Positions 38,700 through 46,927 are shown, counted from the first letter of the stretch. The stretch: 53,536 nt of DNA from DATFMH01 sp035267045 (GCA_035267045.1 DATFMH010000200.1:1-53536); one strand, 5' to 3'. Notes: generated from the sequence alone by a model not told the origin. A program made the numbers and translations.

Positions 38700-38801
38700 C
38701 TGGCCCAATCGACGTTGTTCCGGGCCAATCAACGCCAGGTCAAATGACGTCATTCCAGGCCTTATCGATGTCATTCCGGGCGCCGACCAGGAATCTCCTG
38801 G
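38700..38801. repeat. Intergenic palindromic repeat cluster
   Basis: Three related 17-base units occur in 73 bp: CGACGTTGTTCCGGGCC (38710), TGACGTCATTCCAGGCC (38745) and CGATGTCATTCCGGGCG (38766). The last ends in a hairpin CCAGGA/TCCTGG (38787-38801). The motif GTCATTCCGGGC...GGAATC resembles dispersed palindromic elements common in bacterial intergenic DNA. The 320-bp interval to 38962 otherwise holds no gene. Confidence 0.6.
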
Positions 38802-38841
38802 CTATGGTCTGGGAGTGCTGTTTTGATTATAAGTTAGTATA

Positions 38842-38886
38842 GATGGGCTCCACTCCATGCTTTTCCGGAGTGGTGTCCATCTTTAA
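38842..38886. terminator. Strong hairpin between GH31 copy 2 and the lolC/E-like gene
   Basis: GATGG-gct-CCACTCC and GGAGTGG-tgt-CCATC form a two-part stem (38842-38881) with a ten-base loop, followed by TTTAATTA. It is well placed to terminate both convergent genes. Confidence 0.75.
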
Positions 38887-38962
38887 TTACAAAAAGTAAA
38901 ATCCTGATCATTCTCGTTGTGAAAGGAAGAGGCAAAAAGTTGTTTTGTCCGGTAGAAGATAT

Positions 38963-40189
38963 CTACCTGCCAAAAGATATCACATTTAGCGGATTGGTAC
39001 GTGCCGCGACCCTGGCTGGTATGTATGAAGCCAGTGAACATAGTAATAGAGTGAAAAATGATACTACAAAGAAGTCAGGGAGGTGTGGCTCAACAGGAGC
39101 ATACGACATATAATAATTTTGCTGTGATAATGGAATGAGATGATAGGTTCCCTGCAGCCAATTAAAAAGAACAGCAAGACCGATACCAACAAGTAAACCG
39201 ACAACGGCTACAAAGAATCCTTCAAAAAGAAATATTCTTTGTATGTCTTTATTATCTGCTCCCATAGTTTTAAGGATACCGATATCTTTTGTTCGCTCCA
39301 GAACCATCATAAGTATCGTACCAATCAGGTTAAAAGCTGCAACGATAATCATCACACTGATTACAAAAGGTATGGTTTGCTCCTGCAGATTTACCCAGGC
39401 AAAAATGCTGTTATAGGTTTCATAAATACTCGCAGCATAATAGGGAAATATGGATTTATCCTGTATAGCCTTGGTCACATTACGAATATCATTAATATCG
39501 GAGACCCTGATCTGCATAACATTGGCCTCTGTAGTATCATATTCAAAAAGTTTACGGGCATATTTACGGTCCATCAAAACCTGAACATCATCAAATTTGT
39601 CGATGCCGGTCTGATAGATACCGGCTAACCTGAATTGTTTGATATCCGGTAGATTTACGGGTGATGGCAATCCCTGCATGGCATATGCTGTAAGTACGGA
39701 TCCGATGTGAGCATTCAGTTCACGGGCCAGTTTACTACCCATAACGACACCCGGTAATCCGGAACTGTCGGGCCGCAGATCAAATGTACCTTTGATAATA
39801 TAATTTTTGATGGATGTGATATCACCCTTTGGGCCAATACCCTTAATAAATGTCCCCTGGATCTCATTACGCGTCTGTATCATACCCTGACCGGTTATGG
39901 CAGCCTGAACATTTTCAACGCCTGGTATTTTTAGCAGGTATGTTTGTAATGTATCAGCCCGGAATATGGGCTCATCAGCATATTTTTGTACGGTGATATG
40001 AGGAGCAAAACCAAGTATCTTTTCTTTAATAGTGGATTTAAACCCGTGAACGATAGAAAGCGCGATCAGGAGTCCGCCTGCACCAATTGCCACACCGGTT
40101 ATAGCCATAGCTTTTATAAAGGATAAAAACCGGGATTCTTTCCTTTTGCCGCGAAAATAGCGTTTGGCGAGATACCACTCAAATTTCAT
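38963..40189 (-). CDS. LolC/LolE-family ABC transporter permease (lipoprotein-releasing type)
   Basis: A 408-residue inner-membrane permease of the FtsX/MacB-like superfamily, in the LolC/LolE branch that extracts lipoproteins from the inner membrane. N-terminal MKFEWYLAKRYFRGKRKES and an FLSFIKAMAITGVAIGAGGL helix start the protein. A large periplasmic domain (about 45-265) is followed by three C-terminal helices with MMVLERTKDIGILKTMGA and VAARTNPLNVI. The permease-specific cytoplasmic loop and four-helix layout fit. The ATPase gene (lolD) is not adjacent. The gene is 50 bp downstream of lysS in the same orientation, so the two may be co-transcribed. Confidence 0.85.
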   Translation of the reverse strand: MKFEWYLAKRYFRGKRKESRFLSFIKAMAITGVAIGAGGLLIALSIVHGFKSTIKEKILGFAPHITVQKYADEPIFRADTLQTYLLKIPGVENVQAAITGQGMIQTRNEIQGTFIKGIGPKGDITSIKNYIIKGTFDLRPDSSGLPGVVMGSKLARELNAHIGSVLTAYAMQGLPSPVNLPDIKQFRLAGIYQTGIDKFDDVQVLMDRKYARKLFEYDTTEANVMQIRVSDINDIRNVTKAIQDKSIFPYYAASIYETYNSIFAWVNLQEQTIPFVISVMIIVAAFNLIGTILMMVLERTKDIGILKTMGADNKDIQRIFLFEGFFVAVVGLLVGIGLAVLFNWLQGTYHLIPLSQQNYYMSYAPVEPHLPDFFVVSFFTLLLCSLASYIPARVAARTNPLNVISFGR

Positions 40190-40239
40190 ATAGTAAAAGC
40201 GAAGGGGAAGGGCATAAAAACCTTTCCCGGATTATAAAT

Positions 40240-41763
40240 TTACTCAGGGCGCATGTGGGGGAAGAACAATACATCCCGGATAGATTCCTGATCGGTCATT
40301 ATCATAGCAAGGCGGTCAATACCGATGCCCAATCCTGCTGTAGGGGGCATACCGTATTCGAGAGCCCTTAGGAAGTCCTCATCCAGGGTCATGGCTTCAT
40401 CGTCACCTTGCGCTCGTAAGCGGGCTTGTAATTCAAGCCGTTCGCGTTGATCCACAGGATCATTCAATTCAGAAAAAGCATTACATATTTCTTTCCCGTT
40501 ACAAATTCCTTCAAACCGTTCAACCAATCCTTCTTTAGTCCGGTGTTTTTTTGCCAATGGACTCATTTCTATCGGGTAATCGGTGATATATGTCGGTTGA
40601 ATGAGCTTATGTTCCACATGTGTGCCAAAGATCTCGTCAATGACCTTGCCTTTGCCCATTGTTTCATCTACCTCCACATTAAGCTCTTTGGCCGTTTTCT
40701 GAAGGTCATCGAGGCTCATACCGTATAAATCCTTACCGGTCTCTTTTTCAATAGCCTCGAGCATCGGAACACGTGGCCATGGGCGTTTGAAATCAATAAT
40801 ATGCTCACCTACCGGAACTTTTGTTGAACCGTGCAGTTGAATGGCAACCTGTTCCAGCATTAATTCAACAAAATCCATCATCCAGTTGTAGTCTTTATAG
40901 GCTACATATAATTCCACCTGGGTAAACTCCGGATTGTGAAAACGGCTCATACCCTCATTACGGAAATCCTTGGAGAATTCGAAAACTCCATCATAACCGC
41001 CGACAATCAGCCTTTTGAGATATAACTCGTTAGCGATACGCAGGTAAAGTTGCATATCCAATGCATTGTGATGAGTCACAAAAGGGCGGGCAGCCGCGCC
41101 ACCATATATAGGCTGAAGAATAGGTGTTTCAACCTCGAGATAACCTTTCTCAACCATAAGCTGACGCATTGTCTGTACCATCAGCGAGCGTTTACGAAAA
41201 ACATCACGTACTTCGGGATTGACAATTAAATCGACGTACCGTTGACGATAACGCTGCTCCCTGTCTGAAAAAGCGTCAAAAATTTTCTTCTCGCCATCTT
41301 CCTCAACTTCTTTTGGAACCGGAATCGGGCGAAGGGTTTTCGATAAAAACTCAAAGTGTTCGGCATGAATAGTTGTTTCCCCGGTACGGGTTACAAATAC
41401 AAAACCTTTGATACCAATAATATCACCAATGTCTACAAGTTTCTTGAAAACGGTATTGTATAATTCCCTACCGACATCATCGCGACGAATGTATACCTGT
41501 ATGGTTCCTTCCGAATCCTGAAGATTGAAGAACGAAGCTTTACCCATTATTCTTCGGGTCATGATGCGCCCGGCAACAGATACCCGCTCCGGATTTTCAT
41601 TATCCTCAGTTTTTATTATATCAGGATTACTTAATATCTGCCCGGATGTATGGGTGACATCAAATTCATAAGGATACGGATTGATACCCATTTCTTTAAG
41701 CTGTTCAAGCTTTTGACGTCGTTGTTCTTCCTGTTCGCTAAGTGTGGACTCTTTTTCAGTCAT
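40240..41763 (-). CDS. lysS: Lysyl-tRNA synthetase, class II
   Basis: Charges tRNA-Lys. The 507 residues have the class II LysS layout: an N-terminal OB-fold anticodon-binding domain (about 55-155, VSVAGRIMTRRIMGKASFF) and the catalytic core with its three motifs. Motif 1 is near EVRDVFRKRS. Motif 2 is DFRNEGMSRFHNPEFTQVE (about 265-285), and motif 3 is GLGIGIDRLAMIM (about 480-493). The charged N-terminal 20 residues are typical. The gene is divergent from the phosphopantetheinyl transferase and upstream of the lolC/E-like gene. Confidence 0.95.
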   Translation of the reverse strand: MTEKESTLSEQEEQRRQKLEQLKEMGINPYPYEFDVTHTSGQILSNPDIIKTEDNENPERVSVAGRIMTRRIMGKASFFNLQDSEGTIQVYIRRDDVGRELYNTVFKKLVDIGDIIGIKGFVFVTRTGETTIHAEHFEFLSKTLRPIPVPKEVEEDGEKKIFDAFSDREQRYRQRYVDLIVNPEVRDVFRKRSLMVQTMRQLMVEKGYLEVETPILQPIYGGAAARPFVTHHNALDMQLYLRIANELYLKRLIVGGYDGVFEFSKDFRNEGMSRFHNPEFTQVELYVAYKDYNWMMDFVELMLEQVAIQLHGSTKVPVGEHIIDFKRPWPRVPMLEAIEKETGKDLYGMSLDDLQKTAKELNVEVDETMGKGKVIDEIFGTHVEHKLIQPTYITDYPIEMSPLAKKHRTKEGLVERFEGICNGKEICNAFSELNDPVDQRERLELQARLRAQGDDEAMTLDEDFLRALEYGMPPTAGLGIGIDRLAMIMTDQESIRDVLFFPHMRPE

Positions 41764-41870
41764 GTACTTTACTAAAGATTTCTATTCAAAATTATTGATT
41801 AAAAAATGTTGATAACACGAAAATTGATATAAATTAAATAATATAATGTCCTCTTAAAGACGTATTAAAG

Positions 41871-41898
41871 TTCAACGTTTAGAGACGTAAACGTTGAA
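41871..41898. repeat. Perfect 10-bp inverted repeat between divergent lysS and PPTase genes
   Basis: TTCAACGTTT (41871-41880) and AAACGTTGAA (41889-41898) flank eight bases. Neither neighbouring gene ends here; both point away. The 336-bp interval also has AT-rich promoter-like DNA and no gene. It could be an operator or the leader of one transcript; a terminator role is unlikely from the gene orientation. Confidence 0.6.
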
Positions 41899-42050
41899 TA
41901 TAGTCCATAAATTGGAATAAGATAAGGTCTTAAGATGAGATTTACATATTACATGTTGATATAAAGCCGATAATAAGTTCTAAATAATTATTGGAAACGC
42001 TTTTTTATTGATCTAAAAGATTTTCTTTATGGATTCTCTACACTAAATTA

Positions 42051-42057
42051 GAGGAGT
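42051..42057 (+). promoter_or_regulatory. Shine-Dalgarno-like sequence that does not fit any standard start
   Basis: GAGGAGT lies about 45 bases before the TTG at 42100. The reading frame is open from 42052, but between the two no ATG, GTG or TTG occurs in frame. It raises the question of a non-standard start near ATA/ATT at 42067-42072. Confidence 0.35.
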
Positions 42058-42099
42058 TTTTTAGTTATAATTTACGACACTTTAAAGGTATCAGATTTT

Positions 42100-42735
42100 T
42101 TGTTACAATCAGTCGATTTTGATATTGAATATTTACAGGGACCTGTTAAATCATTACATATTGGTTTGGCGGCTATCCGGGAAGGTTTGCCCGTTAAGTT
42201 TCTGCATGACGAGGAGAAAAAGGAAATCTATCCCGGTATGACATTGTCTCGGAAATCTGAACTAGTGACATCCCGCTTTCTTCAAAAAAAACTGGCTGCA
42301 AAAATCGGGTTATCCGGTGACGATTTTTATATAAAAAAGGAAGCTTCAGGAAAACCCGTTGGCTATTACAATCAAAAAAAATATGGAGTAGCTATCAGTC
42401 ATACCAAAAATGTGGTGGCAGCGGCTATAAATGAAGCCGGTGATGTGGGATTGGATGTGGAATTGAAATCCCGCAAAACTAATCCGGGAATAAGAGAGCG
42501 AATATTGAATAATGGCGAAATAAATAAGTTGAAGGAATTTCAAACATTACAATTATGGACTCTAAAAGAGGCCGCTCTGAAATTAGCAGGCACCGGTTTG
42601 CGCACAGGAATGCGGGCAATTAGCATCGAACCGATTGAAAATAATAACTTTCAAACTGAATTTAATGGTAAACGTATAACAATCCATTCCTATGAGTTAC
42701 AGCACATATGGTTAGCTGTATGCTATTTTGGGTAA
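42100..42735 (+). CDS. 4'-phosphopantetheinyl transferase superfamily protein
   Basis: Transfers the phosphopantetheine arm of CoA onto carrier proteins. The Sfp-type family marks are seen: GVAISHTKNVV (His101), the metal motif GLDVE with Asp119 and Glu121, and LWTLKEAALK with Trp153, Lys156 and Glu157. At 211 residues it is a pseudo-dimeric single chain, like Sfp/AcpT proteins, but short at the N terminus. The start codon at 42100 is a TTG and may not be real (see the purine-rich box at 42051). Which carrier (ACP, PCP) is modified cannot be told; no NRPS or PKS is in the window. It heads a co-directional run of genes ending with queE and the SDR gene. Confidence 0.82.
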   Translation: MLQSVDFDIEYLQGPVKSLHIGLAAIREGLPVKFLHDEEKKEIYPGMTLSRKSELVTSRFLQKKLAAKIGLSGDDFYIKKEASGKPVGYYNQKKYGVAISHTKNVVAAAINEAGDVGLDVELKSRKTNPGIRERILNNGEINKLKEFQTLQLWTLKEAALKLAGTGLRTGMRAISIEPIENNNFQTEFNGKRITIHSYELQHIWLAVCYFG

Positions 42736-42809
42736 AGGATTGAAAAGCGTGAATTTCATATAAGAGTTCTGAACTATTATAAAATTTAATTTCTAACATT
42801 TAAGTACTT

Positions 42810-43565
42810 ATGAACATATTATCCTATCCAAAAGAGAAAATTATTAACGGACTCAACAATGCCCGGAATAAAAATATTCAAAAGGGAGCTAAAATTCTGT
42901 TTTCACCAGTTGAGATTAATGATGAAAATTTTGAAGAAGTCTGTGAAATATACTCCAGTGTGATGCCCGGAAACTATGAGACTGTTGTAGTCGTCGAAGG
43001 AGTAAACCACGAATTGGAAAAAAAGATACCTTTACCTTCACTAAATACATTTAAGACCCCATTTGGAGAAGTACCGGTTAATGATCGACTGCGTAATGAA
43101 TTTTGTGATGAAGAAGATGATTTCTTTATCGATGATGAGGCTCATAATGAGACTATGGGCATTTATCAACAGCTGCCAATGTTGCAATTCACTATTAAGG
43201 ATTTCAACGTTGTGAGTATTCAGATATCCAATTACGAACGTCCTTCTATCATAAGAGAACTCGCATTCGTTTTGGATGAAGTACTTCTTTCAAAAAATGT
43301 TCTGATCATTGTATGCTGTGAGATGGAAAGTGACCAGATAGAGGCACTTAATAAGTTGAAAAAGTATGTCAAAGAGGGGCAAACTTCGAACCTTTTGAAT
43401 ATTATCAATGTCTCTTCAACAAAAATCCGTGGACGCTCACCATTTCTGATAGGCCTGATGATAGCCAGCAGCTGGGAGCTTAGTCTGAATTTTATTGATG
43501 AAAAATATCAATCGAGTGAGATATATAGTCTTATTTCTGGTTTTGCATCTTTAAGAAGTAAATAA
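42810..43565 (+). CDS. MEMO-like protein (AmmeMemoRadiSam system B family)
   Basis: A 251-residue protein of the MEMO1 family. It has VVVVEGVNHE (His67), PLPSLNTFKTPFGEVPVND, DDEAHNETMGIYQQLPMLQF (His112) and VCCEMESDQIEA. His67 and His112 align with two of the three metal ligands of human MEMO1; the third, a cysteine, I cannot place with certainty (Cys pair at about 172). The motif context NHE...TPFGEVPV...H-x-ETMG-x-x-QLP is the family core. In many bacteria it sits beside AMMECR1 and radical SAM genes; neither is here. It lies 75 bp after the PPTase gene and 10 bp before the DUF2520 gene. Confidence 0.78.
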   Translation: MNILSYPKEKIINGLNNARNKNIQKGAKILFSPVEINDENFEEVCEIYSSVMPGNYETVVVVEGVNHELEKKIPLPSLNTFKTPFGEVPVNDRLRNEFCDEEDDFFIDDEAHNETMGIYQQLPMLQFTIKDFNVVSIQISNYERPSIIRELAFVLDEVLLSKNVLIIVCCEMESDQIEALNKLKKYVKEGQTSNLLNIINVSSTKIRGRSPFLIGLMIASSWELSLNFIDEKYQSSEIYSLISGFASLRSK

Positions 43566-43574
43566 AGGAACGTT

Positions 43575-44480
43575 ATGACTATAGCAGATTCTATAGAGGT
43601 AACGGTTATTGGAATGGGAGCCTTGGGCCGTAATTTGGCAAGGGCTCTCTTTGAAAATGGATTCAGGATTAAAAGCATTTACAGCAGGGATACAAGGAAG
43701 GCCGCCTTAATAGCTAAAGAAGTTAGGGCGGGTTTTCATGGTGATTTACCATTACATAAAGAAGAAATCGGATCTATTGTGTTTATATGTGTATCTGATG
43801 ATGCCATAGAAAAAATAGCCGATCAAATAGCTTCCAAAGGATGGATCCTGAAAAACACGGTTTTTGCTCATTGTTCCGGTGCAAGGCCGGCATCAGCATT
43901 GAGAATACTTAAAATAAAGAAAGCGGTTATCGGTTCATTTCATCCCTTGCAGACTTTTACGGAAGATATTGATAGCCGGCGTTTTAATAATATTACAGTA
44001 AGTGTACAGGGTGACGATGAGGCCATTCCGGTATTAATGGATGTGGCAAAGCAGCTGGGATCACGACCTGTTAAAATTACCGAAAGAGATAAGGTAATGC
44101 TTCATATTGCTGCTGTCTTCACGTGCAATTATTTAGTCACTTTGACTGACGTGGCTGCATTGTTATTAAAGGAGATTGATAATGAAGGCGATAAGGAAAG
44201 CAAACTTAACATGCTCATGCCTTTAATGAAGGAGACATTGGAAAATATCCGTAAAAAAGGGCCGGAGGCTTCGTTGAGCGGTCCTCTTAAAAGAGGGGAT
44301 GTAAAGACAATACAAACCCATATGGATGCTTTAGAACAGTTTCCGGATATTCAAAAATTATATTCGCATTTGGGAGACTTTACGATACGGAAATTATATA
44401 AGAAACATTCCGTTTCGGAAGAGGTTTATGCGGATATACACAAAATGTTTTGGCAGCAGTTAAAAGAATTAGATGGCTGA
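43575..44480 (+). CDS. Rossmann-fold DUF2520 protein
   Basis: A 301-residue soluble protein with an N-terminal NAD(P)-binding fold (VIGMGALGRNLARAL, residues about 10-24, then IYSRDTR and SIVFICVSDDAIEKIA). The DUF2520 C-terminal helical domain follows (about 140-300, with GSFHPLQTF and MLHIAAVFTCNYLVTL). It resembles 3-hydroxyisobutyrate or F420-type dehydrogenases, but the reaction is unknown. It overlaps the following gene by eight bases, which suggests coupled translation. Confidence 0.8.
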   Translation: MTIADSIEVTVIGMGALGRNLARALFENGFRIKSIYSRDTRKAALIAKEVRAGFHGDLPLHKEEIGSIVFICVSDDAIEKIADQIASKGWILKNTVFAHCSGARPASALRILKIKKAVIGSFHPLQTFTEDIDSRRFNNITVSVQGDDEAIPVLMDVAKQLGSRPVKITERDKVMLHIAAVFTCNYLVTLTDVAALLLKEIDNEGDKESKLNMLMPLMKETLENIRKKGPEASLSGPLKRGDVKTIQTHMDALEQFPDIQKLYSHLGDFTIRKLYKKHSVSEEVYADIHKMFWQQLKELDG

Positions 44481-44808
44481 TAGTGATTTGAAAGAAAATT
44501 TCTTTAGCAAGGTATACCAGGTTGTAAAACAGATACCGTATGGTAAAGTAACAACATATGGTACCATAGCCTCCTATCTTGGTGCCAGGAGAAGCGCACG
44601 AATGGTCGGATGGGCATTAAATGCAACGAGAGATGATCCTGAATTCAGCAATCTTCCATGTCACCGTGTTGTAAACAGGAATGGAGAATTAACCGGTAAA
44701 CGGTATTTTTCCGGAGAAGTGATGACAGAGAGACTGAAACAGGAAGGTGTTACATTTATCGATGAAAATACCGTTGATCTCGATAAACATTTGTGGGAAC
44801 CTTTTTAG
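44473..44808 (+). CDS. MGMT/alkyltransferase-like DNA-binding domain protein
   Basis: A 111-residue stand-alone DNA-binding domain of O6-alkylguanine-DNA alkyltransferases. Tyr29 in TTYG and the arginine finger in GARRSARMVGWALN correspond to base-flipping residues. LPCHRVV retains Cys63, the methyl acceptor of true transferases; most stand-alone alkyltransferase-like proteins have Trp there. The N-terminal domain of Ada/Ogt is missing. It might therefore be an active short transferase or an alkyltransferase-like sensor that kept the cysteine. It starts eight bases inside the DUF2520 gene. Confidence 0.85.
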   Translation: MADSDLKENFFSKVYQVVKQIPYGKVTTYGTIASYLGARRSARMVGWALNATRDDPEFSNLPCHRVVNRNGELTGKRYFSGEVMTERLKQEGVTFIDENTVDLDKHLWEPF

Positions 44809-45017
44809 TATTTAGTGGAAAAAATCTGGCTAGATTGGAAAAAGTAAAATGCTAAAAAATTTGATGTGATCTAAGCATTTACAACTAAATCCGTAGCGTC
44901 TGGTAGGCTCATATGTTTCAATAATGGCCGATGATATAAGCTTCGACCTTAAACTTCATCGTTTCGGTATAAAAAGAGTTGAAAAATGGTTATATTAAAA
45001 CCTGCTAATATTATTAT

Positions 45018-45052
45018 AAAAGCCTTTCTCATACATGGAGAGGCTTTTATTT
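45018..45052 (+). terminator. Intrinsic terminator upstream of queD
   Basis: AAAAGCCT and AGGCTTTT pair with an inner CTC/GAG and a seven-base loop; TTATTTATTTT follows. It lies 210 bases after the MGMT-type stop and about 25 bases before the queD start, so it may end the upstream operon or act as an attenuator in the queD leader. No preQ1 riboswitch-like sequence was recognised. The rest of 44809-45017 holds nothing recognisable. Confidence 0.7.
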
Positions 45053-45073
45053 ATTTTATAAAGTGAGTATTAA

Positions 45074-45463
45074 ATGCCAACTTGGAAATTAAATACAGAA
45101 TTTAAGTTTGATTCCGCTCATTCCATTGAAGGTTATGATGGTAAATGCAGCCGTCTTCACGGACATACGTACAAAGTGCGTATTACTGCCATATCACATA
45201 AGCTTAATCCCTCAAAATATTTGAAAACACCTGATATGGTTTGTGATTTTAATGAGTTGAAATGGGCGGCTAAAGATGCGGAAAAAGGTGGATTTGATCA
45301 TAGTTTTTTAAATGAGAAAATACCATCTGTTACAACAGCGGAACGTCTGGCGGAATATATCCATAAGGAAACCAAAAACAGAATACCTGATGATATTGAA
45401 CTGACTGTCATTGTCTGGGAGACCAAAGACAGTTGGGTAGAATATACGGATAAAGATGTATAA
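45074..45463 (+). CDS. queD: 6-carboxytetrahydropterin synthase (QueD)
   Basis: Converts dihydroneopterin triphosphate to 6-carboxy-tetrahydropterin for queuosine precursor synthesis. It is 129 residues long. Zinc is held by His16 (FDSAHSI), His29 and His31 (SRLHGHTYK), and the catalytic Cys25 sits four residues before the HGH; the CxxxHGH form separates QueD from eukaryotic PTPS. C-terminal ELTVIVWETKDSWVEY matches the family's last strands. It overlaps queE by eight bases. Confidence 0.92.
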   Translation: MPTWKLNTEFKFDSAHSIEGYDGKCSRLHGHTYKVRITAISHKLNPSKYLKTPDMVCDFNELKWAAKDAEKGGFDHSFLNEKIPSVTTAERLAEYIHKETKNRIPDDIELTVIVWETKDSWVEYTDKDV

Positions 45464-46106
45464 CAAAACCGAACATATAGCCATTGACGAAGAACACATT
45501 AATCTGGATGAAGTAACCTATCCTGTTATGGAACATTTTTATACCATACAGGGTGAAGGAATTCATACGGGAAAGGCAGCTTATTTCATCAGGCTGGCAG
45601 GTTGTGATGTGGGGTGTTGGTGGTGTGATGTGAAGGATAGCTGGAATACTGAAAACCACCCGAATGTGTCCGTTCGTGAAATGGTAAAATCCGCAAAAGA
45701 AAGCGGAACGGATATGGTTGTCATAACAGGCGGGGAACCCCTTTTACATGATTTAAATGCGCTGACAGTACGCTTAAAGCAGGAAAATTTTAAAATACAT
45801 ATTGAGACAAGCGGATCTTCACCTGTAACCGGCCATTTAGACTGGATTACACTTTCGCCTAAAAGGTTTAAAAAGCCTAAGGATGAAATATTCCCTTATG
45901 TAGATGAATTGAAAGTTATTGTTCTGACAAATAAAGATTTAATTTGGGCAGAGGAAAATGCAGCAAAATGCCCTGACAGCACTAAGTTGTTATTACAGCC
46001 GGAGTGGGAAACACCTAAGTCTATGCCGCTGATAGTTAATTATGTAAAAAAACATCCGGAATGGTTAATTAGCTTACAGACACACAAATTTTTGGGGGTT
46101 AGATAA
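45456..46106 (+). CDS. queE: 7-carboxy-7-deazaguanine synthase (QueE)
   Basis: Radical SAM enzyme that rearranges 6-carboxytetrahydropterin to 7-carboxy-7-deazaguanine, the step after QueD. The 216 residues carry the cluster motif C-x3-C-x2-C at Cys50, Cys54 and Cys57 (AGCDVGCWWCD), the preceding FYTIQGEGIHTGKAAYFIRL and the SAM-binding ITGGEPLLH. The genes for QueC, QueF or FolE are not in this window. The start overlaps queD by eight bases, and five bases follow its stop before the SDR gene. Confidence 0.92.
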   Translation: MYNKTEHIAIDEEHINLDEVTYPVMEHFYTIQGEGIHTGKAAYFIRLAGCDVGCWWCDVKDSWNTENHPNVSVREMVKSAKESGTDMVVITGGEPLLHDLNALTVRLKQENFKIHIETSGSSPVTGHLDWITLSPKRFKKPKDEIFPYVDELKVIVLTNKDLIWAEENAAKCPDSTKLLLQPEWETPKSMPLIVNYVKKHPEWLISLQTHKFLGVR

Positions 46107-46110
46107 TAAT

Positions 46111-46824
46111 ATGGCTTTTGAAGAACGGTCCGTAGTAATTACAGGTGCCAGTAAAGGAGTCGGTGAACGTATTGCTCTTTATTTTGCTAAACATAGTGCT
46201 CATCCATTGGTATTATTGGCCAGGAATAAAGATGGACTCGAAAACACCCAAAAACTATGTCACGATACCGGTGCAACTGATGTTATTACTTTTTCGTGTG
46301 ATCTGAGTAATGCTGAAGCAGTAAAAGAAATTCAATTACCGGAGAAATTCAAAAGGGTAGGGGTACTCGTCAATAATGCCGGGACATTCACAACCGGTCC
46401 CTTTAGTGAAACAACACTTGAGCAGTTGTATAAGCAATTTGATATAAACGTTGCCACTACGTTCAACACCACACAACATTTTTTACCGAATTTGGAAGAT
46501 GGAGGGGAAAAAGCATTTATCATAAATATTTGCTCGGTGGCAAGCCTGAGAGGTAAAAAGAACAGCAGTGCCTATGTCACATCCAAACACGCCACTCTCG
46601 GGTTAACCCGTTCCCTGAGACAGGAACTTAAAGATATAAATATCGGTGTTACGGCCATCAATTTGAGCTCAACGTATTCGACATCCTGGAAAGGTTCCGG
46701 AGTAGATGAATCCCGCTTAATCGATCCGGATGACCTGGCACAGATCATTCACGCCATCACTAAATTATCCTCCCGTACTGTTGTTGAAGAAATACTGATA
46801 CGCCCGATGCAAGGGGACTATTGA
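46111..46824 (+). CDS. Short-chain dehydrogenase/reductase
   Basis: A 237-residue classical SDR. TGASKGVGERIA (11-22) is the cofactor glycine motif, VLVNNAG (86-92) the structural one, and the catalytic residues are Ser142 (ICSVAS), Tyr155 and Lys159 (SAYVTSKHA). No C-terminal hydrophobic tail. The substrate is unknown and the link to QueD/QueE is only position (four bases after queE). Confidence 0.9.
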   Translation: MAFEERSVVITGASKGVGERIALYFAKHSAHPLVLLARNKDGLENTQKLCHDTGATDVITFSCDLSNAEAVKEIQLPEKFKRVGVLVNNAGTFTTGPFSETTLEQLYKQFDINVATTFNTTQHFLPNLEDGGEKAFIINICSVASLRGKKNSSAYVTSKHATLGLTRSLRQELKDINIGVTAINLSSTYSTSWKGSGVDESRLIDPDDLAQIIHAITKLSSRTVVEEILIRPMQGDY

Positions 46825-46879
46825 GCAGTTATCAGGGAACAGTAAACAGTATCAGTTCAATGACCATAAATAATATTTC

Positions 46880-46927
46880 TTGTTACGAGACTCTGTCTCG
46901 TAACAAACAAGAGGACACTCTGTGTCC
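46880..46927. repeat. Paired palindromic hairpins sharing an AC-TCT-GT tip
   Basis: The first hairpin has perfect 12-base arms TTGTTACGAGAC (46880-46891) and GTCTCGTAACAA (46895-46906), with a TCT loop. Seven bases later comes GGACAC-TCT-GTGTCC (46913-46927). Both have a TCT triloop closed by AC and GT. They lie about 55 bases after the SDR stop and could terminate or protect the queD-queE-SDR transcript. They may also belong to a dispersed repeat family. Confidence 0.8.

Noticed and set aside
38919..39113. A 64-codon plus-strand frame
   Set aside because: It overlaps the end of the lolC/E-like gene on the other strand and has no independent support.
45018..45073. preQ1 riboswitch before queD
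   Set aside because: No recognisable aptamer sequence; only a terminator-like hairpin is seen.
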